Shown: one piece after another, positions 23,631-33,300 of the stretch
How positions within the stretch are numbered: position 1 is the first letter of the stretch
Layout of the letters: every line of letters starts with the position of its first letter
NCBI GenBank assembly: GCA_037447655.1
Contig: JBBHKE010000354.1
Span: 62,001 to 126,000, forward strand
Direction of reading: 5' to 3'
Length of the DNA: 64,000 bases
Source: Zygnema cylindricum
Lineage: Eukaryota; Streptophyta; Zygnematophyceae; Zygnematales; Zygnemataceae
Notes under the pieces: generated by a model
Told to the model about the DNA's origin: nothing
Databases searched by the model: none
The model's input: only the letters and a program-made list of their open reading frames with translations
Translations under genes and position numbers: made by a program

Positions 23631-24401
23631 TCAATGTACCCTGTACACTATATTATCATAGTCGTCGGGTAACTTTATGATGAGAGTGTTAACCTTCATC
23701 TTCATTGTACCTGTCCATCTGGCACTCTCCATCTTCATATACAAACAAGAAAGATCATTACAGTAGTCTAACATCTTTCCCCCTTTGTAAGTATAATTTC
23801 CCAACCTTTGCTCTGCCAACTGGAGCTCCTGAATTTTACCAGCTCTATAGATCTTTATCAAACTCACCCACAACTCCTCGGCCTTGTTAACGTGAACGTG
23901 GGGAGTTGCCAAAGCTTGTGTGAGGTGTCTCGGAATGAAGTTCTTGGCAGCCATGTTGGTGTCTTCCCACATTTGAGTATCGGTCTCCACGGTCTTCACG
24001 ATCGCCGCTCCGGGTGTCGTGGGAATAGGAGCAATAGGAGTAAGAGGTGTCTCTTTTTCTTTCCCCTTTTCGGACAAACTGTTGTCATGTGCCTCCTCTG
24101 TTGCAGCAGATGTTGCTACAGAAAACTTTATTCCACCAAATCCCGGTGGTGTTCCTTGAGGTGGACGTTTCACTTGTCCACTAACAATACCCCAATATCG
24201 ATTTTCACACAAAGCCCTTGTCATCATGGCTTCCCAATAGATAAACCCTGATCCATTAAAGATGGGCACCCTAGAGGGTGGGCCCATTACCTGCAATTTT
24301 GTGTCCTCCATTTGACTACAAAATTCAGGAAGCCAAGAAGCCTCTACATAGTTATTAACTAACCCACTTTCAATGGCAACCATTGCTACCCAAGCAAACA
24401 A
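23631..24401 (-). pseudogene. Copia Gag (copy B)
   Basis: A 256-codon open frame ends in TGA at 23633-23631, after which the same frame enters the nucleocapsid/protease region. The Gag core starts near MGPPSRVPIFNGSGFIYWEA and contains the usual later block IYRAGKIQELQLAEQRLGNY, a capsid-type fold that packages element RNA. The first residues, up to about MEDTKLQ, are read through the LTR end, so the natural start is probably the internal ATG at MGPPS or MEDT. The frame is otherwise intact, unlike pol. Differences from copy A are a handful of substitutions. Confidence 0.85.
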
Positions 24402-25056
24402 GGAGACAATCTAATTGCACCCTTGTGCAGCTTCGACTCCCTTAAGTCCGTAGGAAAAAGAATCTCTGAAAACGCTGAACCAGGCGATAAGTTATGAGGC
24501 ACTAAAAATGCCAATTTGTACAAACTCTCAAAGGGAGAGGTGACAACCTACCAAAATTTTCTAAGTCCTGATTCCCTCTAATAACTTATATCTACTGAAG
24601 TACGGACCAATCAGATTACTGTACCGTACCAAAAAGTTCTATTGTCGGTGTACCTTTTGTACAGCCTATGTATGACAAGGCTATTAAGCGGACGCGTGTC
24701 CGCTTTTCACTCGTTCGTACGTTCCTCGAAATTCCCATGACCAAATGTCATCTCTCCACGTGGCTCCAGGTCATGCCACGTCACGAAACGCCAATGTGAC
24801 CTTTTTGGAATCTCGGCGAAGACGTATGTTGTTGGATAAGAACCGGCATTAAATGTCGTTCGTCGAAACAAATGTCAGATTCATTTGTTTCGTGTGGGAT
24901 CCAGTCCGCACTGAATTTAACCTATTCTTTGATGTTACATTTACATTTATGTTAATCGGATTAACGGACGTAACTTACTTTAAATAAAAGTCACACCCTA
25001 TATACTCTAGCGAACATCTACGACAAACTGGTTAGAGCGGATGGCTACGCCACGCT
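24292..25056 (-). mobile_element. Copia LTR, 5' copy of copy B, upstream end missing
   Basis: It ends TTGCA (24292) at the Gag side and carries the same TATA-like box near 25005 in the element's direction. The outer 240 or so bases present in the 3' LTR are lacking; at CACGCT the sequence switches to the 1.08-kb repeat. No classical initiator-tRNA primer site (TGGTATCAGAGC) follows the LTR end, which is odd for a copia element and leaves the exact LTR boundary open. Confidence 0.6.
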
Positions 25057-26131
25057 ACGATGTTGTTGACGGACGAGAGTTATGCGACCGACTTTTTTTC
25101 GATGTGATTAATTTTCCGTTTAGTGCCATTTCACGTGCTAGCGAGATTCTATTAAATCATTATTTGTACCTTTTTACTTAAAAAAGTACAATTTTGCACG
25201 GTCGAACGTCGTTGTACTCCACACTATTTAAAAAGAACCTGTAATACAATTTTTTACTCTAATTAAACTTACCTAAATTAGAATAATGAAAAAATTAGAA
25301 TCATTTACTCTATTTGATGTCATAGAGTCGAAATTTCGAGCGACCGAATTAGAGTTATTCGTGAAATGGCATCATAATATTCATACCTGTGAAATGAAGA
25401 AATCTGTAATGAACAAAACTCGACAAATTGAAACAAATTGTGTACCTTGATGGACGGAAACATACATAATATAATGAATAGTGTACTTTTTGTGGTCGCT
25501 TTAATTCGTTCGAAATTTTTGAAAAAAAAATACATGTGTGACTATGTGTTCCTATTTGCATAGCAAAAATACTTTGATTTAAAACACATCGCCCATGTGT
25601 TTTAAAGAAAATTTTGAAGATGACGTTTCTTGTTGTGGTCGTGGGTCGAAAAACACAAAACGACAACATGTAGTACATTCTTAATTCGATAGTGACGCAA
25701 AATGTACTTCACAATTTTTCACTTTTTTTTTAACTTAAGCGGTAAGGAGCTAAGTTTTGGAGGAAATCAACAAAAAAAACCCTTACTTTGGCTCATGGAG
25801 ACATACCGTTAGTTGGTACCATAAGTATGGTACTTGAATTCTTGTATAAAATATTTTTGGATTGTTAGAGATATTGAGATGTGGATTGAGGCGGCTATTT
25901 TTATTCACGAACCGGTTAAGCATTGGTTTTTGTAGGAGTGGCGATCTCTTGTAGCTCTCGGTTCCAACTGATAATTGTGTTAAGTTTGTCAATCATGGAG
26001 GCGTGGTATGCGGCAAAAACCTTAACATATACTCGTCACTTGTGACGTTGACTAAAAATATCTATGTACAATCTTACTGCATCCAGTGACAATGAAAAAA
26101 TAATATTTATCATTGTATTAAGTAAGGTTGC
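25057..26131. repeat. 1.08-kb repeat fused to the copia LTR (copy B)
   Basis: It matches 16806-17881 almost base for base, including AAAACACATCGCCCATGTG and the run to AGTAAGG at the right edge, after which the two loci diverge completely. The identical LTR junction in both copies shows that LTR and repeat were joined before duplication. Confidence 0.7.
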
Positions 26132-26238
26132 GTCGCTATGTACTTCAAACTTAGAGAATTTACTTTGTTTTTTAGCGCAGATCCGGCGGACCCGGATTTC
26201 AGGTGTCCCTATGTGTACCAAACGAAGTTGTCACTTAA

Positions 26239-26861
26239 GGGCGTGACGATTGTATATGTTGACAATGCCCGTGACGGTTGTCGACAGTGTACAATCTGTG
26301 ATGATGCACCAAATAGTGAAGCTTGAAAGAGAGAATGCGAGGCTGCGTGAGATAGGCGGCATGTGCGACTTGCTGGGGCGCCCTCAGTGTTTTCTCACGA
26401 TTTCGTCAAATGGGCATCGTAATTTTCAGACCCCTGGAATTGAAAAATACGTACTGAACGAAACGCGACAAAACAAAACAAATTGTGTACTTTGATGAAT
26501 GCAAACAGACAAAACATAACAAATAGTGTACCTTTCGCCGTCGCCTAAATTCGTTTGAAATTTTTGTAAAATATTTTACACGTGCGAATACGTGTTCCTA
26601 TTTTTTTTCGAAAATAGTTTGTTTTAAATCACATCGGGCTTGTGTTTTAAAGAAAAGTTTGAAGATGACGTTTTTGGCGTGGCCGTGGGTCGAAGAACAC
26701 AAAACGACAACATGTAGTACATCTTAAATTCGATGATGACGCAAAATGTACTTCTCCTTTTTTCTATTTTTTTGTACGGTTGAAGCTAAAAGTGGTACGG
26801 CTCTGAGTTTTACAAGAAAACGACAGAAAAAAACCCTTACTTTGGCACATGGAGACGCACC
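26239..26861. mobile_element. Harbinger-like element with TAA flanks
   Basis: It starts GGGCGTGACG after TAA (26236-26238) and ends CATGGAGACGCACC before TAA (26862-26864). The terminal repeats are imperfect. The interior matches the distal half of the 1.08-kb repeat (for example GAAGATGACGTTT, ACAAAACGACAACATGTAGTAC and CGCAAAATGTACTTC) and ends with AAAAACCCTTACTTTGGCACATGG, close to the ends of 8943-9611 and 36996-37721. No transposase is present. Confidence 0.6.
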
Positions 26862-26864
26862 TAA

Positions 26865-27590
26865 ATTAGTAAAACCAGGTTTGATCCACTCTCTAGCGGA
26901 CAATCTAAGTTTTGTACTTTTGTAAGTATGTGTACCACATGAACATTTATGGCTGTGTACTTCATTGATCTGACGGCCTCCGCAATCCTCTGTAAATCCC
27001 AAATCAGCTATTAATCAATACTTTCGATATCGTACAGTAGAAACCCCCGTAGCGTCACAAACCGTGAGTCAATCAAATGCCATACTTGCCGATTTGTTAA
27101 CCTACGAAGCTGTACGGATGGCAGATAGAGCGTGATGAAAGTGCGTTACGAGATGTACTTTGCGTGGGTGTTCGGTTTTGGTGGACTCAACCTTGACCAA
27201 AGTAAACATGTTTTGTGCGACGTGTCAAAACTTTGGTGGTTATCAGTTACGACGTGTGCCATCGACGTGTCGCGAATCTACACTGACTTGCCAACGCCCC
27301 CGAGGAGAGGAAAGAAAAACAGAATACAGGACAGGATGGAGCGATTGCTTCGAGTACGGTTACAATCCAACGGACATTGTTAGCTCCCGGAACTTTGGAG
27401 AATCTTTGTCGGATATTCTGTATTGCTGTTTTGCTAAAAAAGACAAAAATGTCATTACGGTATGGTACGAAAGGATACGAATTTCTGTCAACAACCTCTA
27501 TCACTTTTTAAGTTTTTATCCGATGGAGCTTCCCCCGCGTCAAGGAAATCCCTAACCATAATCCGTACACCCAATATAAAGTACGGTCAG
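26865..27590. other. No gene recognised
   Basis: A plus-strand frame of 131 codons (27160-27555) has no recognisable domain, and its start is not supported by context. No further repeat or RNA gene was identified. Confidence 0.35.
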
Positions 27591-27644
27591 TACACCGTGA
27601 ATCGCTATTAGTGTTGTTAACACTACATCGGCGCCCTTAAATTA

Positions 27645-27851
27645 CACCGTGAATCGCTATTAGCGTCAAGAAATAAATAGCGTAAAAATAAAATTAGCGT
27701 TGTTAACGCTAATTGGGAATTTCAAAAATTTCAAAGAAATCATGTACTCTACTCTAAATTTAAAACATAATTAATAATCCTATTTAGGAATTTGGGTCAG
27801 AATTTAAGGGAACCGAATTAGCATTATATACGCTAATAGCGATTTGGAGTG
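27645..27851. mobile_element. TA-flanked MITE of the CACCGTGAATCG family
   Basis: It begins CACCGTGAATCGCTATTAGCGT after TA and ends CGCTAATAGCGATTTGGAGTG before TA, an inverted repeat that is slightly decayed on the right. A further orphan terminus of the same family lies immediately left (TACACCGTGAATCGCTATTAG at 27591), pointing to an older, truncated neighbour. Other members: 51027-51225, 51254-51461, 56059-56575 and 56713-57222. The TA duplication suggests mobilisation by a Tc1/mariner-type transposase. Confidence 0.75.
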
Positions 27852-27973
27852 TACCCTTGAACATAAAATAATTAGGGTGAAGTTTCATCAGACAAAAAGT
27901 GAGGTTGCTTACAGAAATTTGGACCTCTCTGCACTACTTCATACCTCTTATTTTGTTTTTTGGAGGAAAACAA

Positions 27974-28755
27974 TAGTGTTGGGTATCGCGGACCATTTGC
28001 CGATATTAGATATGTATCAAATTTCAGGTACCCGGTAATTGATAAATCGCTTCGATATATCGAAAAGCTTAATATTGCGATATATCGCCGATATATCCCC
28101 AATATATCGTATCGCCGATACATCGAGGCTTTTAAAAAATATATATATATAACTATTCTTGCTACTGCTAGTAATAGTGTTGCTGCCAGTACTAGTGCTA
28201 CATCAGCTGGTAGTTTTAGCTACTGCAACTCCAAATGAATAAAAATAATAATAAATCTCACATTTTGTACACTTCAAACAATAATTAATAAAAATAATAA
28301 ATATAATTTCGTTGGAAATGGATAAGCAAAAATGGCTACCAATCTGTCTGCAGATTGGTAGGTATTCCTGCCTGAAAGCCTTAAACGAACAGTCTGCAAT
28401 TTTTTTTTTTCAAATCATGCTTTGACTAAATTAGTGTGAACTTTTCGTATGTGAAGTTCTCTACATACTAAATAAGCAATTATATGAATTACAAAATAAG
28501 TACGTTTTTGTCGTTTACAATTTTCGGCATCTACTTAAGTCACGGAACGAAAATCACGTCGTACGTGGCGTATGAGACAATTTGTCTTTTTCGCTAAAAT
28601 GACATATTATATAAAATGTTAAATTTAAAAATACTATATATCGCGATTATACATGTTGGTCCCGGTACGATATATCGAGGAGTCTGCTCGATCAATATTC
28701 GATAAATCAAATACCGAGATTATCGCGATATGAATTTACCCGATACCCCACACTA
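27974..28755. mobile_element. hAT-type element, 782 bp, TSD GAAAACAA
   Basis: The termini are TAGTGTTGGGTATCG and CGATACCCCACACTA. Both sides carry the perfect 8-bp duplication GAAAACAA (27966-27973 and 28756-28763), as expected for hAT insertion. The subterminal parts are packed with CGATATATCG-type palindromes. No transposase frame is present, so it is non-autonomous. Relatives: 54977-56058 and a fragment near 37775. Confidence 0.88.
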
Positions 28756-28868
28756 GAAAACAACATTACAGAGAATCTTGCCAATATTCTCTAAAACTCT
28801 CGAATCTAACGATGACCGTTGGATATTTTTTTTCGCGAAGCATTCGCCTCAAAAGTTTATGTAATTGG

Positions 28869-28892
28869 TGATGTACCTCGCGAGGTACATCA
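28869..28892. repeat. Perfect 24-bp palindrome without loop
   Basis: TGATGTACCTCG is followed directly by its reverse complement. Such a perfect, loop-free palindrome could be a protein-binding site, or a scar; nothing adjacent explains it. Confidence 0.8.
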
Positions 28893-30200
28893 ATGATCAT
28901 ACATGTCAAGATGCCAACCAACGGAAATCAAAATATTTTGCACACGATATACGCATTCAAAAATCCAACAAAAAATATAATCAAAATGTCGTAATGCATT
29001 TTCGTCACGCTATTTCTGTTGGCGTCCATTTGTCACACTATTTCTGAAAACGCTCATTCGTCACGCGAAAAAACAGGAACCTTAAGAAAATGAGGTGGAA
29101 TTTGACAAGGCGTCTACAAAGAGAATATGGCGTCTTCAAAGAGAACAGTACAGTAGTTGTCTTGAACGACCTGGTACGCACGTACATGGTACAAAAATGA
29201 AGATTTTTGGTCGGTTTGAAGACCATTTATAATTTTTAACATCCGATCTTAACTCACGTGGTACCAACAAACTATGAACAAGTGGATTACAGACTCTGTG
29301 CAATGGAACTTTGTTCAAATTGTAACATTCTGTAATGTTGGCCGTACAATTACAGAATGTCCTTATGGAACTTCACCCTTAATAGAAATTCATTTTCTTT
29401 GCGATAATGTACGTGCGGTTTAATTATTCTCATTTAAAGCAATTCAATTGGTATTAAACATTTAAATTACATTATTGTCTTTACTTTACTTGTTGTAACA
29501 TATTAATTGTACGTAAAATCTTCATTAAAATTTACTAAAATACGTTAAAAACTAAAAACTAATAGTATTAGATGACGTCGTTGACATGGGAAAGCGTACT
29601 AAACTTTTCATTCATAGTCATAAAGTAGGGCAAAGTCGAGCGATGTTCCCCCCATGGGTTGAAATGATGACTATGTGAACATGAAATATAAGCGACTACA
29701 GTATAGTGTGTCACAAGAAGCAGCTACGATATCGGAAATCCAAACTCAAAAAACAAGCCACCAATCGGCAGACTAAAGGAAATTATGAGACTTTGGAAAA
29801 TAAAGAATGAGCCGTTTAAGAAAATTTGTCGTCTTGTCGACCTCCTTGGTGGTACACGAAAAGTTTAAGTAAAAACTAAAAAAAAAAACTTATTTTCGTA
29901 ATAAACTAAAAAAGTCAAAAAACGTACGAATGACACCTCTATTGATTATTGTCGACGCATCTAGTTAACGTAAACTTTTTGGGTTACCGTTGGCCTTTTT
30001 TAAAATTACTCCGTAACCTACCGTTGAGTTTTTTCCCGTTGAAACTTTTTTTTTGTCGGCACATGAATTTTTTTTGTCGGCGTACAAAATTCCGTACAAT
30101 CAACCGGATATCTGACCGTTGCGGTCGCCGGAAAGTCTCCCGGAGAGGGGAGGGCGGAACGGATTGACATATAACTGTAAGGGAGAGAGAATCCGTTAAA
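28893..30200. other. Upstream region of the sedolisin gene, no gene recognised
   Basis: AT-rich sequence without recognisable genes or terminal repeats. The last kilobase is presumably the promoter region of the gene starting at 30315. Homopolymer runs and TTTTTTTGTCGGC repeats occur near 30045-30080. Confidence 0.35.
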
Positions 30201-30207
30201 AGGTACT

Positions 30208-30213
30208 TATAAA
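30208..30213 (+). promoter_or_regulatory. Probable TATA box of the sedolisin gene
   Basis: TATAAA in the context ACTTATAAATCC lies 102 bp upstream of the ATG. It is followed by a CT-rich leader with CACTCTCTTT repeats (about 30255-30292), a common feature of plant 5' untranslated regions. Confidence 0.6.
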
Positions 30214-30314
30214 TCCGTATAAAGAAAACCACAATCATATCCGAGATATCGATACTCACTCTCTTTCACTCTCTTTCACTCTCTCACTCCCACAATCCTC
30301 CCCACTCTACCACC

Positions 30315-33300
30315 ATGTCTCATTTCTCTCTCTCCCCTCCCACATGTCACATTCTCCTTCCCTTACTCTTCCTTTTATCTCTATCCTTGCCACGTGTCGC
30401 TCTTACCTCTGGCCTCCCCAAATCTGCCGCCTTCCACTCCTTCGCCTCCTCTGTCCCCCATTGGGCCACTTCCTCTGCTCTCACTGGCCGCCCCTCTTCC
30501 GACCACCCTGTCCATTTTTCCGTACAATTGTCTTGGAGCCAATCAGAAGAACTGGAATCCTTTGCCCAGAAAGTTTCCACTCCCACCGACAAATTGTACG
30601 GAAAATATCTTTCACCGGAAGAGTTTCGGGCCCGGTTTTCTCCGAGTGAGGAGAGTGTCCAGGAAGTTGCCACGTGGCTGAAAGAGAATGGACTTAAAGT
30701 TGTCCACGTGGCACTCAGCAGGAAGTACCTCTTGGCAGAAGGCACAGTGAAACAGGCTGAGGTGGCATTCCGTACAAAATTCGGATTATATTCGGTACGA
30801 AAATACTTTTTTTGATTTCTAATTCTGAAATTTTATGGTTTGTTCTTTTGTTTGTCACTTTCATTTAAATGCAAACTTGTTGAAAATTTTCCTTAAAACA
30901 AAAGCTTCACGGAAAGTGGATAAAGCTTCGTTTTTTCTTTCTATGTTTTTTTTGCACTTACAATCTCTAGCGGTTTTTGGTTATCTCCAAGCTTTTTACC
31001 TTGTTTTACTGGATTTTATTGCTCGGAAAAATTAAAAGTACACCACTAATTGATCTAAGTACAAAGAAATAATAAAAACCAATGATAAAGGTTATGTTTG
31101 ATGAGTCCCAATTAACAAAAATGTTTCCGCAGAACACAATCTTGTTACTAACTTTATCTTATGTTAGTACATGGAAAGAAAAATAAGAGACCAACTTATA
31201 TGCTCTAATGCTGGAGTCTAATTACGTTTATGGGGCTGATGGTTAGGTAATCATAGAAATGGGTATTGGTAGATGATAACCATTTTTTTTGCATTTTTTA
31301 TGTATGCAACATCAACTTACAATCTATTATTACTCTTCTATAATAGATAAAAAACCAAATACTCCTTCATTATCTCAACAAAAACCAGTAAAGGCCATGA
31401 TGATTTGCAAAAATGACTTTGAATCTTAAATGTATGTAACGAGTTAAAGGGAAGATGATTCAACAAGAAAAATAATAGGTCGTATGTGTCGCTCTTTTGG
31501 AGGAGCGTTATCTATAGACAAGTCACTGAAAATAAAATGTTATGTTTTCGTTTCTTGGAAAAATTGCATAAAAAGGGAGAGATGGAGAGGGGACGAAAGG
31601 AAGAGAGGTAGAGAGAGAGAGGGTGGGGGGGAGCGGGAGAGCAGGAGAGTGGGAGAAAAGCGAGAGCATAACAAGTATATATGCGACATTAAGATTTCAT
31701 CGAATATATGTTATAGACTTTATTCCAAAAGGGCCTTTTATGTATCCAAATTGTTGAAGAAAACTGCAAGAACAAAAATATTGACAACATTTCGCCATCA
31801 ATTTCAGGATTGTTATTTCTCACATTGAAGCAGAAAAGCAGAAATAACCTCTTGGCATCCATGTCTTTTTCCTACTCTCACCTCCCCTTTTTATTCTCTC
31901 CACCCTCCCTCTCCATCCACCCTCCCTCCTCCCTCCTCCCTCCTCCCTCCTCCCTGCTCCCTGCTCCCTGCTCCCTGCTCCCTGTCCCTGCCCTCCTCCC
32001 TCACCCTCCTCCTCCCTCCCTCCTCCTCCACCTCCTCCTCCTCCTCCCTCCTCCTCCCTCCAACGCTCCAACGCCCTCTGTCCCCTTATCCTCCCCCTCC
32101 CCTCCTGCCTCCCTTTTTTTTTCAGGTTACCGGGCACACTCTCAGGGCGCCCCAATCAGCGCCATCCGTCCCTCTCTCATTGGTCAAAACTGGTGTTACT
32201 AATATCATGGGACTAGACCAAGGATGGCTGATAAAGCAACCTCGTGTTGCTAAAAGAAATTTTGCTAAAAGAACTTTTGATAAAATGGACAAAAAGGGTT
32301 ATGCGCAACTTGGAAAGAAACGATGTTTTTTTGATTATGTTCAGAATGGGCTTTCGAGTTTACCGGATTGTGGTTATAGAGCTGCACAGGTATATTAGTT
32401 ATTTTATCGATTCCAGTTTTTCTGTTTTTTTTTACTGGGATTTATAATTTTTACGATGTTATGATTGGCTGGGTTTTTTGGGATGGAATACAGTTGATAA
32501 TTTTTTTTAAAGAAAACGTAATTGAAAACCTTAAAGAAAAACAACAAAAAATATCATACAACTGCAGAAATGTTTGAAGTAGATATCGATAACTCTTTTT
32601 GTTATTTGTTTCCACTTTCCAAAAGCTGTGTCCCTGGGTTTTTGGAATGGAACACAGTAAATAGAGAATAAAAAAAAAAAAATTTGTTTGCTGAAAAAAT
32701 GTATAAAATTCAAAGTCGCTAACACCCTCTTTTCTTGATTTCATTATTTTGGTTCAGCTGAGAAAAGCATATGGAATTCCTTCCAGATTAACTGGAATTA
32801 ACCAATCCATCGCAATCGTGGGAGCCTATTCTTCCCCTTTTATGCAAAATGACCTCAATATTTGGTCCAGACAAAGGGGCATAAAATCTACATTTATTAC
32901 GAAAATTCCTCCCGACTATAATTATTCTTATCCGGAAATTACTTTGAGCCCACAAGCTGGCTACAATCCGGGATGGCAGGGCGAAGAAGCTCTCGACATA
33001 GAGGTACAGCATTTGGTGTGGATTTTCTTTTCATAGAAAATAGTCGCAATAGAGGATGGTTTTGTGCTCAAATTTCAAATTTAGCTTAAGCGTTTTTGCA
33101 TATAGCTGAGGCGAGCCATTCGGATTGCAAATTTTATATCGCTTCTTTTTTCACGGAGATGAAAACACAGCTACCCAAAATTTAGCGGAGACGGGCTGCA
33201 AAGTTCCGTATTTTAACTGGGAAAGCGAGTAAAATTCGGTATAGTCAAGATATTTGTGGGTCACTTTCATTATTTATTTAATGTCCAAATTTTACTTTTA

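Noticed and set aside
27160-27555. 131-codon Cys-containing plus-strand frame
   Set aside because: The cysteine spacing fits no zinc-binding pattern I know, and there are no neighbouring exons or start context.
31810-32202. 130-codon frame over the CTCC tract
   Set aside because: It is out of frame with the sedolisin exon it overlaps, and the repetitive part is intronic.
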